Shown here in pieces: positions 10,510 through 22,456 of a stretch of 64,000 nt of DNA. The first letter of the stretch is position 1. Every line of letters starts with the position of its first letter. Made by a program: the position numbers and the translations under genes. Source of the stretch: Glandiceps talaboti (Eukaryota > Hemichordata > Enteropneusta > Spengelidae); assembly GCF_964340395.1 (NCBI RefSeq), contig NC_135563.1, positions 1,140,001 through 1,204,000 on the forward strand, written 5' to 3'. The notes beneath the pieces were generated by a model. That model saw only the letters and a program-made list of their open reading frames with translations, was not told the DNA's origin and did no database searches.

Positions 10510-11094
10510 CGGCCCATTTCAGCTCCCCAGTGGAGTCTTTCTTTAGTGCTCAATGAATGCCCTACAATCTCTGCCTTTTGAGCCCCTATACCAGATTTCG
10601 TTGGAATTGCCTTTCTGCTAGTGACCGAAAAGAACGTCTTCTATGTCCGGTCAGAGCTCTATCTCAAGTGGTACAGTAGTCGCACTAAGGGCATTAGGGG
10701 TGATCGTACCCATCTGTTCATCCTTTGGAAATCGGACAAGTTGGATTGTACTCCTGCCAACATTTCTAAGTGGATAATTAATACCAATAAAGTTGCATAC
10801 AGTACTTCCACAGCTGAAACACAGGTACTTTCTTAAGTCACTGCTCACGAAGTACAAGCAGTGGCTACTTCCAGGGCACTCAGGTCTGGTGTATCCATTA
10901 AGTCAATCATTGAGGCAGGAACCAGGCACTCTAAGAACTCGTTCATCAGCTTTTACCTGCAGGACATGGCCCAAGAGGCAGTCAGCATGTCTACCCTAGG
11001 TCCTATCATTTCTGCTCAGAATAGTGCTACGCCTTTACGTGTTGAGACTCACTCCACCAAGTTGGTGTCGTATTCAAGGCTTACCCAAAAGTAA
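10510..11094 (+). pseudogene. DIRS tyrosine recombinase, inactivated
   Basis: The N-terminal part has SAPQWSLSLVLN and LPFEPLYQIS, a usual DIRS recombinase opening. RKERLLCPVRAL sits in one frame near 10626. A shift at about 10661 continues as THLFILWKSDK, CTPANISKWI and, after an in-frame TAA at 10834-10836, AHEVQAVATSRA and FISFYLQDMAQ. The family motif is AHEVR; here the catalytic Arg is Gln. The putative nucleophile Tyr in FYL is kept. Stop, frameshift and lost Arg together make it non-functional. It would have integrated circular element DNA. Confidence 0.78.
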
Positions 11095-11430
11095 GCAAAA
11101 TGGTGGGTATTTGTCTGTACAGAATTGTGATTTCTATTGAAATATGAATTTCTGTATACGACTAATACCCACCTTTTGCGCTCCCACCCTCATCCCCACA
11201 GTTTACAGTTCTTTAACCTTCGTTTTTTTAAAGACCAAGGTGTACTGGGATTGGCTAGTCAGGGTCATGTGACCACTCAGGGGATGGCTCACAGGGTGTG
11301 GTGAGCTCAAATTAATCTACTTGGCAATATACAAGGGGAAGCAGAGGGACACGAAAAAGTAAGCTAAAAGGTGGGTATTATTCTTATACAGAAATTCATT
11401 CAAGTAAAAATTACAATTCTGTATGACTTT
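11095..11430. repeat. DIRS terminal inverted sequences
   Basis: GTAAGCAAAATGGTGGGTAT (11091 onward) is matched in inverse by AATACCCACCTTTTGC (about 11164-11180), with TACAGAA and TTCTGTA also pairing inside. A further direct copy, AGTAAGCTAAAAGGTGGGTA, lies at about 11357 and is followed by TACAGAAATTC. Repeats of this kind directly after the recombinase stop fit the split terminal and internal complementary regions of DIRS elements. Confidence 0.6.
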
Positions 11431-11775
11431 AGCTTTCTAGTGTGTGATATGACAATTGCAAGCGTTTGTACATTAGGCCAGTGGCCATAGTACTGAATAA
11501 AGAACTGATATGTTTTCTATTATCAGTGGCTGAAAGTGAGAGTGTGCTTCAGGTATGACTAGAAGTGTCTTGATTATCTCGCCAACATAACTTGCGCAAA
11601 TATAACTGCCGCAAACGAGATCGCCTGTCAGCCGATTTTCATTTCTTTAGTGTTGTTAGAACGTTCACTTCACACATGATTAAACTGTGCCCAGCTTCTT
11701 TTTCTGTTAACTGTTGTTCTCTTATATCACACCTCGAAAGTTGACACATAATAATTAAATAAATCTTATATAATA

Positions 11776-12765
11776 ATAATAATAATAATAATGTTGATAA
11801 TAATCGAGTTTATTTGAATATTAACCACCCTACCTGAGGTGGTTTGTTATGCTGAGATCAAGAAAGGGGGTCATTTTATGAACATATGTTGCCATGGTAA
11901 CCAAAATCACCATAGTATGTTAAACATTTTTCTAAAATTTGACATAAAACATTGAAAAAAATCAAATTTAGTGAAAAAATGTCCTTCTCTTTGGCATGTG
12001 TGAGTTAGTGCTACCTGGTGTAACATAAATTGTATAAAACTGGATAGCCGTTTCCATGGAATACTGGTCAACGTCAACATGTGTGTTAGTAGGAGTACGT
12101 TAGACTGTGGTAAATACCATGCCTTGGCCACGTTTCCTACACCAATCCGAATTAGCACTTACGATTTTATGTGCATTTCACCTGTTTCTATTTCAATCAT
12201 GCACAATGAACCAAAAAACACAACACTTTAAAAAACACACACACTATACTTGGCCATCACAATAATAACCTTTACCGATGCAACAAAATTTTTGAAGGCC
12301 AGTAACCATGTAAATGTAACTGGGTTTCCTGACCAATTTAGGAGTTCCCCGGGTGTGGCTCATGATCATAGTGAAATCAAAAATTGTGTTTGAACTGATA
12401 TAAAGAAGGCGTCAGCTTTATGATAATATTTTTTTGGCTTTTTGGAACAATAATGCGTAGTCCGATTGTCTGTCTTGTTATCAAACAGACTACTGAGAGT
12501 TGATTGCTTTTATTTTGACATGTACCATTGTCGAAATCAACATAAAAAGGCGCAACGCTGTACTGATGTTGCATTTCAGTGTTGCCATTGTTGTGTCTAC
12601 CTGGACAATTACTGCATCATGGCAAACACAGGTTCATAGAGTTTTATAGACACAACACAGTACAGTCAATACGTCAAAACAAAAAATAAATAAATAAAAC
12701 AAAAATAAGACATGCCTAGCCATAGTTCTCTTCAGCATGTTCAAATTTTATTTTAAACAGTCGTA
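11776..12765 (-). repeat. Dispersed repeat, inverted copy of 42.5-44.0 kb
   Basis: 11805-12062 is the reverse complement of 43742-44030; shared landmarks include GGTAGGGTGGTTAATATTC, GTTACCATGGCAAC-like and TTTCCATGGA. 12445-12765 is the reverse complement of 42495-42735; landmarks are AGACATGCCTAGCCATAG and GCCATTGTTG. The short AAT tract at its left end matches the ATT tract at 44036, so the tail is part of the element. No protein was recognised, so it may be a non-autonomous or 5'-truncated retroelement. Confidence 0.65.
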
Positions 12766-13691
12766 GACGATACGGCACCATGACACATGTACAGTGAGCC
12801 TTCAGTACGCACGAGACGGGTAGTGTTTTGAAATACAATGAAACTGCTTGGTGTCACTGTGTGGATGGTAATGAACCCAATCAAGAGAAAATGAAAAACA
12901 TAGTTTTTAAGATGGCTAGTTATCAGACAAAACTAAAATGCCCAAAGTGTAAAATAAGAAATTAATTCACAATCATCTGGAAAATATTTGACGATTACGT
13001 GGCAAAACAACGTCGAAGGAAACGAAGTCAGTGTGACATCTCATGCATGATCAACAACGTTTACATGAGAGTACAACTAAATGTTGTCTAAACTTCAGTG
13101 GAAGAGAAATTTTGTTGATCAGACACAGACTATTTTAAAATTCTTAAAACATCCTGAAGATAAGAAGCAAAATGTGACACTGACAGACAAGCTAGCCCAT
13201 ACCATACAGGAGGCACACCCACACCACCATGTGCATCTGGTGGACTGGGATTGATTGTGGTCACGTAATAGCGCTAACTTTATGCTGTTGTTTCCAAATA
13301 TTATTGAACTGCAATATTTCTAAAAAAAAATCATGGAAATTGCCAGAAACCTGATGATGTTATGACTGAATATGTTACGATCAAAAATTCCCTAATTACT
13401 TTCAGTTAAATTTTCTGATGGGAAGCAACACATTTACTGTGACTTATGATAAGCGACAATGACGATGGGTACAGTGACGTAATTCGTAAACAAATCTAAC
13501 GTTGGTAACTATATTATTTCTGTAAATGATCCTTAAATATCAAGTTCACCTGTCTTCATAGCAAACAGAAATCTGAGGCCAAGTTAAGTACAGTAAAATA
13601 AGTACCAAGCTCAAAACTCCTGGCACAAATTTTATCACACTTGCACTGCTATCTCAGAGCACCCAGGGGCCTAGGGGCCTGGGGGGTCAGA
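12766..13691. other. No gene recognised
   Basis: AT-rich sequence without a supportable exon. GGTGGACTGGGATTGATTG at about 13239 was checked as a possible first transporter exon and did not hold up. Confidence 0.5.
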
Positions 13692-13692
13692 A

Positions 13693-13758
<66 letters not shown>

Positions 13759-14110
13759 TTATTGTTTAAAGACCACTACACAAACATGTCTCAGCGGTCT
13801 GAACATTACAAAATGAGAAAGACTAGCAAAAAAGCAACAACAAAAATCTAGCATAAGAACACAAGGAATATTTGAAAAGCGTCTCTTAAAAACAAAAATC
13901 GGTCACATAGACTGGTCCAACAGTTTTCGAATTTTACTCAACCGCCAGAGTGAATGAGACGCCCCCTTACAAACATAACGGATATGCTCATCCATGAGTC
14001 CAAATGAGTCAACCATCACACCAAGGTCATCACACAACAGTTGATGGAGAAATCATGGCATCACCTATTCGTACATTAATCGAACCTGACTGTGAACCAA
14101 CCGCAACCAA
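13692..14110 (-). pseudogene. LINE RT 3' fragment with (ATT)n tail
   Basis: Read on the minus strand from about 14110, it gives GDAMISPSTVV, LGVMVDSFGLMDEHI, then VCKGASHSLWRLSKIRKLLD. This is the thumb/C-terminal region typical of Jockey/CR1-type RTs. A stop follows QSM, and the sequence then runs through a 3' UTR into the ATT tract (AAT on the plus strand, about 13693-13757). Only the last few hundred bases survive, the usual 5' truncation. Confidence 0.72.
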
Positions 14111-15644
<1,534 letters not shown>

Positions 15645-15940
15645 GAGGTGACATATTTTCAAATTATTTTTTCCCAACAATGAATAAAATTTACACCTGT
15701 CAATCCATACATTGCAGCTACCATTGGAGAGATGAGTGATTTGCATGTACATGACTGCAAAAATGACCTCTGACCTCTCGCAGCAAGGTATGGGAAGATA
15801 TTTGGGCAAATAACATACTCATAGAAGTCGGCTTGTGCCATTTCTGTTACTAAGGAGTTGCGAAAACGAAATGATTGTAACTGGCTTACGAGAAGTATAC
15901 CTATTTAACTAAATATGTACATTTCCCTCCTTCGTTTAAG

Positions 15941-16084
15941 GTCCCGTGGCCAGTGCCTTGAATACCCGTTACTGTTGTAGATCTGTCACTGTGGTTGGAG
16001 GAATCGTCGCTACTACTGGAGTAATGCTCAGTTCTCTTGCAAAGGAAGTTTATCACCTTTACCTGACTTACAGTGTCATTGGAG
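15941..16084 (+). CDS. SLC16/MCT-like transporter, internal exon
   Basis: The 144-bp exon encodes PVASALNTRYCCRSVTVVGG and continues through VMLSSLAKEVYHLYLTYSVIG. GPVAS plus a small-residue helix and LYLTY are family hallmarks of monocarboxylate transporters (SLC16, major facilitator superfamily), covering early membrane helices. The acceptor is a pyrimidine-rich stretch ending TTTAAG before 15941. The donor is GAG|GTAACT after 16084. Both ends are phase 1, which joins cleanly to the exon at 17190. The first coding exon, expected to hold the start and a GGWGW motif, was not found in this window. Confidence 0.82.
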
Positions 16085-17189
16085 GTAACTTTGACATTTG
16101 AAAATGAAGACTATGGCTAAAACAGTTTTTTTTTTATAGGAATGTGGTTGATTGGCACTCAGCAGAGCTCTCCAAAGGACATTACATTAGGGGTAACTGC
16201 TTATCATAACTTTCCACTAAATTAAATCTGTTAAGACCGTATTTTTTCATCAGTCACAACATGTGAGTATGGAAAATTTTGAATCATATATGATCATAGA
16301 TCCTTGTCATTCATACAAAAGCAGTCATTGTTAGACGAATCACACACCTTTCTTTTAAATATTATCTTAAACACACAATCCACGCTTGCAGAGATATTCA
16401 AAGGTTATGCAGCCTACATAAGTAATTTAAGGGGGGGGGGGGGAATTCACAGACAAATGGAAAATCTTGCCGTGCAAATGTTGGATGCATTATAGGCCAG
16501 TGTAATAAAATTAGTGAAATATGCGCTCAGATAATTATAAATCACAATTTTTTCGCGTGTTGCCTTCGTTTTGGACATCATCACTTCTTTTGTAAAGAGC
16601 TCCAGCCCTTTGACCGATACTTTATTATCATATTCTCCTCGTTTACATGAGTCTATTAAAGCTGCACTAACTGCAACTGGAACATTTCTTTTTGAAAATG
16701 CGTTGTTGGGTAAAATAACTTACTCATAATATTATACACCGTGAACAACATTGCATGACCTGCGGTAAACGTACGTTTTGTAGCTGTATACACGATACAT
16801 CAAATCAAATCAAATTGATTTTTAGGTCCGCACCAGATTAGCGCCCTCAACGGCGATCATGATTTCAACCTGTTTCTGTACTGCTTATGGATATCAACCA
16901 CTGATTAATATGTACAATGCCTAATTACTTCAGTTATAACTAGTACAGGTTTATCATGGTGATCGATTCAAAACCGAGCTCTTCGCTCATGTATTAAACT
17001 TGCCACTCCACTACCTTTAGTTCAGATGTAATTGACCAACTTGTAGTGAAATATTTCTTTCGTTCTATGATGTAAAAGTGTTCCAGTTGCCGTTAGTGCA
17101 GGCTTAAACCATAAGGTCATGCGGTATATAATAGAGCTGGAAGTCAGATAAAGAAAATGATTTGATCCATATATGTCCTTCACATTCAG
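16085..17189 (+). other. Transporter intron (1.1 kb)
   Basis: GT-AG intron between two phase-1 exons. It holds a 12-base G tract at 16431-16442 and otherwise unique-looking AT-rich sequence. It ends CCTTCACATTCAG. Confidence 0.75.
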
Positions 17190-18062
17190 GTATTGGTTAT
17201 GGTTTGGTTTTAACACCGAGTATGACTTTCACTGCCAGGTATTTCAAGAAACGATATGCACTGGCTAACGGTATTGGATTTAGTGGAGTAGCAGTGGCAT
17301 GGATTGCCTTGCCACCTCTCTTCCAAGTTTTGATAAACGCCCTTGATTGGAGATATGCATTTGTAGTAGTCGGTGCTCTTACATCTCTTATCAGTGTATG
17401 TGGGGCATTCTTTAAACCTCCACCACAGAAGAAAGTACCCATCGAACCTAATGAAACACATACAACACAGGACATAGAACAGATGGATGTAGAGAACGGC
17501 AGCAGCAAACCATCAAATTTCAAGACATCGACTAGTAAAACACAAGAAAAAAGCACTGTTAAAGACAATTGCTGTTCTACATTGATTTTCAGAGTTATTG
17601 ATCCGCAGTTAATGCGGGATCCAATGTTTTTGATTCTGGCCTTTAATTTTTTCAACGTAGGACTTGGATTGTTCCCAACTATTCTGTACCTAGTAGCACG
17701 TGCTGTTTCATATGGACTACCTGACCCCCAACCAACCACATTGCTCACAGTATTGGGCGTATGCAGTGTTGTTGGCAGGGCAACACATGGTTTCGTCATA
17801 GATCGTAAGATCATAACACCTGCTCAAGGACTGGGTGGTGGTCAGATCATTGCAGGATTGGTTAATGTATTCAGTTTTCCAGTAACCAACTTCATAGGTA
17901 TGCTTCTACTGTACGGTTTATGGGGACTTGCTAATGGCGTCTTCCATCCACTAACCACGGTTGTTGCTAGGCAATTTGTTGGCGCTGAGAAGCTTCCTCC
18001 TGCTATTGGATTTTGTAATTTATGCCTTGGTCTAGGAGGACTGCTTGGACCCTTCATTGGAG
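17190..18062 (+). CDS. SLC16/MCT-like transporter, main exon
   Basis: 873 bp, 291 codons, open throughout. It begins with (G)IGYGLVLTPSMTF and contains YFKKRYALANGIGFSG (residues 17-32 of the exon), the family signature between helices 4 and 5. Further helices follow up to GAFFKPP. A hydrophilic loop of about 55 residues (IEPNETHTTQDIEQMDVENG onward) matches the long cytosolic loop between helices 6 and 7. The second half starts DPQLMRDPMFLILAF and ends GLGGLLGPFIG. It would carry monocarboxylates or related small acids across a membrane; the substrate cannot be read. The donor is GAG|GTAAGT. The open frame extending beyond 18062 is intron read-through. Confidence 0.88.
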
Positions 18063-18369
18063 GTAAGTTTTATCAGATTAGCAACGCCCCCCCCCCCCGT
18101 TGTCCGAACGGTAGTCTCGAGTAAATGTTACTCTATTGTCATGGAAATAACTTTCAAACGTGTGACTCTGCCTGGGTTCAACATATCCTCGCATAAATTA
18201 ACAAACCACCACCACAACAATACATATATGTAATAAATGGATAAGTTGTTTATTATCATTTTACCAGGATTATTGTTGTGGTATACGGAATAAATATCAC
18301 CGCCAGATTAGAATCCCTTTATGTATGATTTTGTGATAATTAATCGTCTAATCCCTATTATATCACTTT

Positions 18370-18530
18370 TACAATTATTTAGTAGTTATTTCAATAATAA
18401 TTCATAAAAGTTATCATTATTTTATCATTAATTGACGGTTTTATTATTTTGTATTTATTTGATGAATATTTTATTATTTGATGATGTTATCATTATTTTA
18501 TTATTATTTTATCGTTAATTGACGGTCATC
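18370..18530 (+). repeat. AT-rich repeat, left copy
   Basis: The reverse complement of 21190-21440. Shared landmarks are TTAATTGACGGTTTTATTA, TATTTATTTGATGAATATTT and GATGATGTTATCATTATTTT. It is built from sub-repeats of roughly 20-25 bp. Confidence 0.65.
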
Positions 18531-18880
18531 GTTTTTAACTCAACACACCATAAACCATGTTCCCGGGCGTCTCACGTACCTCACTCTCCTTCGAAGTTCC
18601 CCAGCAAACTGCAGAAAGTTTAAATAGGCACTCCAAGAATGAAATGGCGCCTTGGCCTTCGATGTCTGTTCTAAGATATCCGGGTTTTGAATGGAAGTTT
18701 AGAGTTTGACTCTCCATACAGCAAGAACTTGTGTACCAAGCTATAACCTTGTTTATTTCTAGTGTTTTCTATAGCATACATAAAGCCATTACCATTTTAC
18801 AAAACCATGGAACACTTTGGTGAATGCAGCAATCCCAGTACACTGAAGTAAGATATCAAACCCCGAAAGTGTTCTCTCAG

Positions 18881-19194
18881 GCACTTGTTTCTCGAGCTAT
18901 ATTTCAGAATACAATAACATGTCGATATTATTGAGATACTTGACCGATAACACAAAGATTTATACGACAGCGTAGTGTAGAGTCAATGATGAAAGGGGTG
19001 AAATAACTGTGAGTTAACACGGGTTTCTATGATCGTGTAAGTCCTGCGAAATATAAACATTTTGCTCTCTGAGGAATTAGTATACGTGATCCTAGAAACC
19101 CGTGTTATTTTACCCCTTTCATATCTTATCGGCCAAGTATCTAAATAGTATCGATATCTTATTGTATTCTGAAACAAATCTCGAAAACACGTGC
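18881..19194. mobile_element. Foldback/MITE-like element, ~314 bp
   Basis: Two imperfect arms of over 100 bp face each other around a loop near 19040-19080. Paired blocks are TTTCAGAATACAATAA with TTATTGTATTCTGAAA, GATACTTGACCGATAA with TTATCGGCCAAGTATC, GAAAGGGGTGAAATAA with ATTTTACCCCTTTC, and AACACGGGTTTCTA with TAGAAACCCGTGTT. No coding sequence. This size and symmetry suggest a small non-autonomous DNA element; target duplication not determined. Confidence 0.7.
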
Positions 19195-19409
19195 GGGGGT
19201 GGGGGCTACATAAGAGGTGGACTTGAACTGTCACGGCCGTGTTACTGTGCACATCCAGTGCTGTCCACGTTCATCCACGTGCCGGTATTGGGTATCTGTA
19301 CCAATACCATTCTCTCTAGCAATGTTACTACGTTGTTCGAGGCTTCTTGGCAAGCAGTGACCGACTCCGCATTTCGCCACTGCACTGTACTGCATTGCCT
19401 GTTGTCTAA

Positions 19410-20320
19410 GGGAGCATTCGGTATTTACAAGAGGGGAGGGCCGGAGGAATCGGGGTGGGGGGGGGGGTCACATTTTACAAACCTGTTCTTGGGGAGGGTC
19501 ATATTTTGCATTACAATATTTGGGGGAGGGTCACATTTTACAATCCGTAGTTTTGTGACCAAATTGAAGATTCAATTATTGTTGATTTGTTTTGTGTGTT
19601 TTGAGATGTAAAAGTGAGATTAGCACTCAACATTTATTTTTACGAGTACTTTACATACTAAAATATAAAAATAAAATACATATATTGCATGAAAATTGTT
19701 TTATAAAACGATGCATTTTGTTGAGTGTGCCATCTCACCTTATCACTCACACTGTCCGTGAATGTTGTTGTTAAAATATGATGGTGATGGTAGCAGTGAT
19801 GATGATGATGATGATGATCATGACGATGATGATGATGCTGATGATGATGATTTAGTTTTGAATGTCATAGAGAACACGGACAGTGATACATGTATTGACT
19901 CAAGTAGTACCAGTGAGTCAGATTAGAGTGACATTGATAATGGCAATACTGAAGGCGAATGACGATAATGATATCAGGGAACCTTTACAAGTGACCAGAT
20001 CAGGCAGGCAGAGTATGCACAACATGGAAAGCACGGTTTAGATACTAACTAGCCAGTCTTTTACTGTTTGTCACTTTATATGTACAAATATTGCTTTCTA
20101 ATACAGAGTCAAAATCATTTAATTTGTATGTATACATATAATGGAAATATTGATTAACATTCAGTATATGCAGTTGTCATGGGGAGGGTCATGTTTTACA
20201 AAATGGGACAAAGGGGAGGGTCACTTTTTACAAATGGAGAATGGGGGGGGGGGTCATATTTTATTTAACAGAGCATGTGTGATTTCCTCCGGCCCTCCCC
20301 TATAAATACTGAAGGCTCCC
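19410..20320. mobile_element. TIR DNA element with TAA target duplication
   Basis: The ends are inverted: GGGAGCATTCGGTATTTACA at the left against GGGAGCCTTCAGTATTTATA from the right, then GGGGAGGGCCGGAGGAA in both. TAA flanks each side, a TWA duplication as in PIF/Harbinger. Inside each end are three G-rich phrases of the form GGGGAGGGTCACATTTTACA in the same direction. The middle has an Asp-rich GAT tract (19800-19852) that reads on to SESD and a stop. No transposase domain was found, so it is probably non-autonomous. Confidence 0.72.
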
Positions 20321-21189
20321 TAACATAGAAAGTTTAATATAGCGAATGATATTACGCCAAAGAAATACGGGGGGTGTAAATACACACGGCACCTTGTTGA
20401 CCCTGGGCTTGTTGATTGCCGTGGACGACAAACTGTGCTCAGAAATATCATTGTACCAGACATGTCATTATGTAATCACTCTCTACGAAACATTAATTCT
20501 ATAACAATCCCAGTGACAATTTTCTCAAAACCATGCTTACCGGCCACCGCTGAATACAGAGAATTCGCATTAATATCATTTATATAATATAAAGAATTTT
20601 TTATTTTTAGACCGCGGTGCATGGGGCCATGACTTCAGACAATTATCCCACGACTACTTGTCTAGAAGATGTGTGACTAAAAGCTATATAGTTACCATTT
20701 CCAGTACGGCGGATTCCTCCACTAAATCATGCTCATTGTATGAACTTGTCAGACATTCAGTGGGATTCATGTATTTGACTAAAACATTCACGAACAAGGA
20801 ATAATTCTGTAATATACTTTACTACATCCCTAGTCGTACTAACATGGGCAAGGACTTGTTGGCCTCAGTTTGAAACTCTAAAATTCCAATCAAGCCAGGA
20901 TAACTTGGAACAGACTACTCAGCACCAACGACGCAATTTCATCATCGGAGTGTCTATATATTAACACTATCTGCTCTACTGTCTTGAATGGTATGTAACA
21001 TGGCAAAGTGCGCCAACACTAGAGCGTTGTGAAGGTGGCTCAGGACCATGGGTTTGAGAAAAACGGAGTTAAAAGTAATGTAAGACATGTTAAAAATATC
21101 CAAATAAGTGACATAAAAATGTCAAGCTCATGATCGTACTGCATAATCATGACATTAAATAGTAATACTTAGTAATAAGAAAACTAATG

Positions 21190-21440
21190 ATAAAATATCA
21201 ATTAAATAACTTCAAAATAAGGATAAAGCCATCAATTAATTACCAAATAATGATAAAATAATGATAACATCACCAAGTAATGATACAATATTGATTAAAT
21301 AACTTAAGGATGAAACCATCAATTAATGATAACATCGTCAAATATTAATGAAATATTCATCAAATAAATACAAAATAATAATAAAACCGTCAATTAATTA
21401 TAAAATTATTTATGAATTACTATCGAAATAACTATTAAAT
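21190..21440 (-). repeat. AT-rich repeat, right copy
   Basis: Inverted partner of 18370-18530, with extra internal sub-repeats (CATCAATTAAT, AATGATAACATC). Together the pair brackets the foldback and TIR elements inside the intron. Confidence 0.65.
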
Positions 21441-22307
21441 AAAGGTAAGCTACATAGACACTCGAGTAAACGTTGGAAATGTTTCGACTACGGAATGAAG
21501 TGTCTACTTTTCTGACAAAAATCACAGTGGGTAGGATGAAAATCCCAGAGTGTGACTTACTCCAGGGCCATAGAACATAACTTGACCTATATATCGTCAG
21601 ATTTTGTCGTACAGTGCGTAACGTTTTCCACATTTCTGCACTTTTCACTCATATATGGTCATTATATAATCATAAATTTTACCGTTCCTAAGAAGTAAGA
21701 TTTAAAAGGCAATAACTCAACTAAATCTCCCTCGATTTTCAGACTGTTTTCGCAAACAATTCCGCTGGACGCTCAAAGATTACGCATTCGGACCTTTGAC
21801 CATTAGCGATGACTTTGTGTTGCTATAGTGTTTTAAATGGGAAAGAAGTGTTTATATACAGATTATTTTGTAGCCTGTTGACAGATTAAATTGATTTCAA
21901 CAATCATAATTTAGTGTGCGACTGATTTCATACAAACTGCATGCTAGCACTAGAAAGAATAACTTGATATTACTATAACTACCCAAAATAGTCGTAAACC
22001 ACAGCCTCTTTACTGCACAGTCCAAGACACAGCCTCTTTACGGCACCGTCCAAGACACCGTACAGAAATATGTGCTCTGGCGTGGGATGAAATAGATCAC
22101 TTATAATCAGAGGTCACCCAAAGGCGTAATGAGAAATATGTTTAGAATAGTAGTTATCCACTGAGACCTTGTGCTGTCGGAAAGCGTACAACATGCAGGG
22201 GTGGATTTAGTCTTTTTTTAACAGCAATTTCGAAATTATGTCGTACAATCACACACATGCTTCACTTGTGCAGAATCCAATTTTTAAAAAATATTGTTTG
22301 TTTTCAG

Positions 22308-22456
22308 GGTGGATCTTCGACAGCACTGGTGATTATAACAACGTTTATTTCTACTCCGGTGCCATGCTGATTTTCGCTGGCTTCCTATTGGTATTAGTTC
22401 CATGTATAAGGAAATGTAAAGGGCAAGAAGATGTTAATGCTAATGCTAATAACTAG
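22308..22456 (+). CDS. SLC16/MCT-like transporter, last exon
   Basis: The acceptor TTGTTTTCAG precedes phase-1 sequence completing a Gly codon. The exon then encodes WIFDSTGDYNNVYFYSGAML, IFAGFLLVLVPCIRK and a short polar tail ending VNANANN and TAG. W-[IL]-[FY]-D-x-T-G-[DS]-Y is the usual start of the last membrane helices in MCT proteins. The tail is short for the family. The final codons GAT GTT AAT GCT AAT GCT AAT AAC TAG match the start of the 45-bp repeat unit that follows, so the stop codon lies inside the first unit of the array. Confidence 0.87.

Larger units (their letters stand above)
8208..11430 (+). mobile_element. Decayed DIRS-like tyrosine-recombinase retrotransposon
   Basis: The order is gag-like relic, the N-terminal edge of a DIRS-type RT, then a tyrosine recombinase, followed by inverted-repeat terminal structure. 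DIRS elements carry a tyrosine recombinase instead of a DDE integrase and insert without target duplication. The main RT and RNase H domains are missing: the RT edge at about 10460 is followed within about 60 bp by recombinase N-terminal sequence. Stops and frame changes break every part, so the copy is dead. Confidence 0.75.
18063..22307 (+). other. Transporter intron (4.2 kb) with mobile elements
   Basis: It starts GTAAGT and ends TTGTTTTCAG. It contains an 11-base C tract at about 18088, an AT-rich arm (18370-18530) inverted at 21190-21440, a foldback element (18881-19194), a 911-bp TIR element (19410-20320), and a 28-bp duplication at 22001-22057 (CAGCCTCTTTAC). No exon was seen within it. 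Confidence 0.7.

Noticed and set aside
13200-13260. Possible first transporter exon (GGxGxxVV-like reading)
   Set aside because: Stops follow at once, no start with a GGWGW motif is present and there is no matching phase-1 donor.
17197-17814. Long minus-strand open frame (205 codons) opposite the transporter exon
   Set aside because: It is antisense to a well-supported exon with correct splice sites, and its translation has no known motif.
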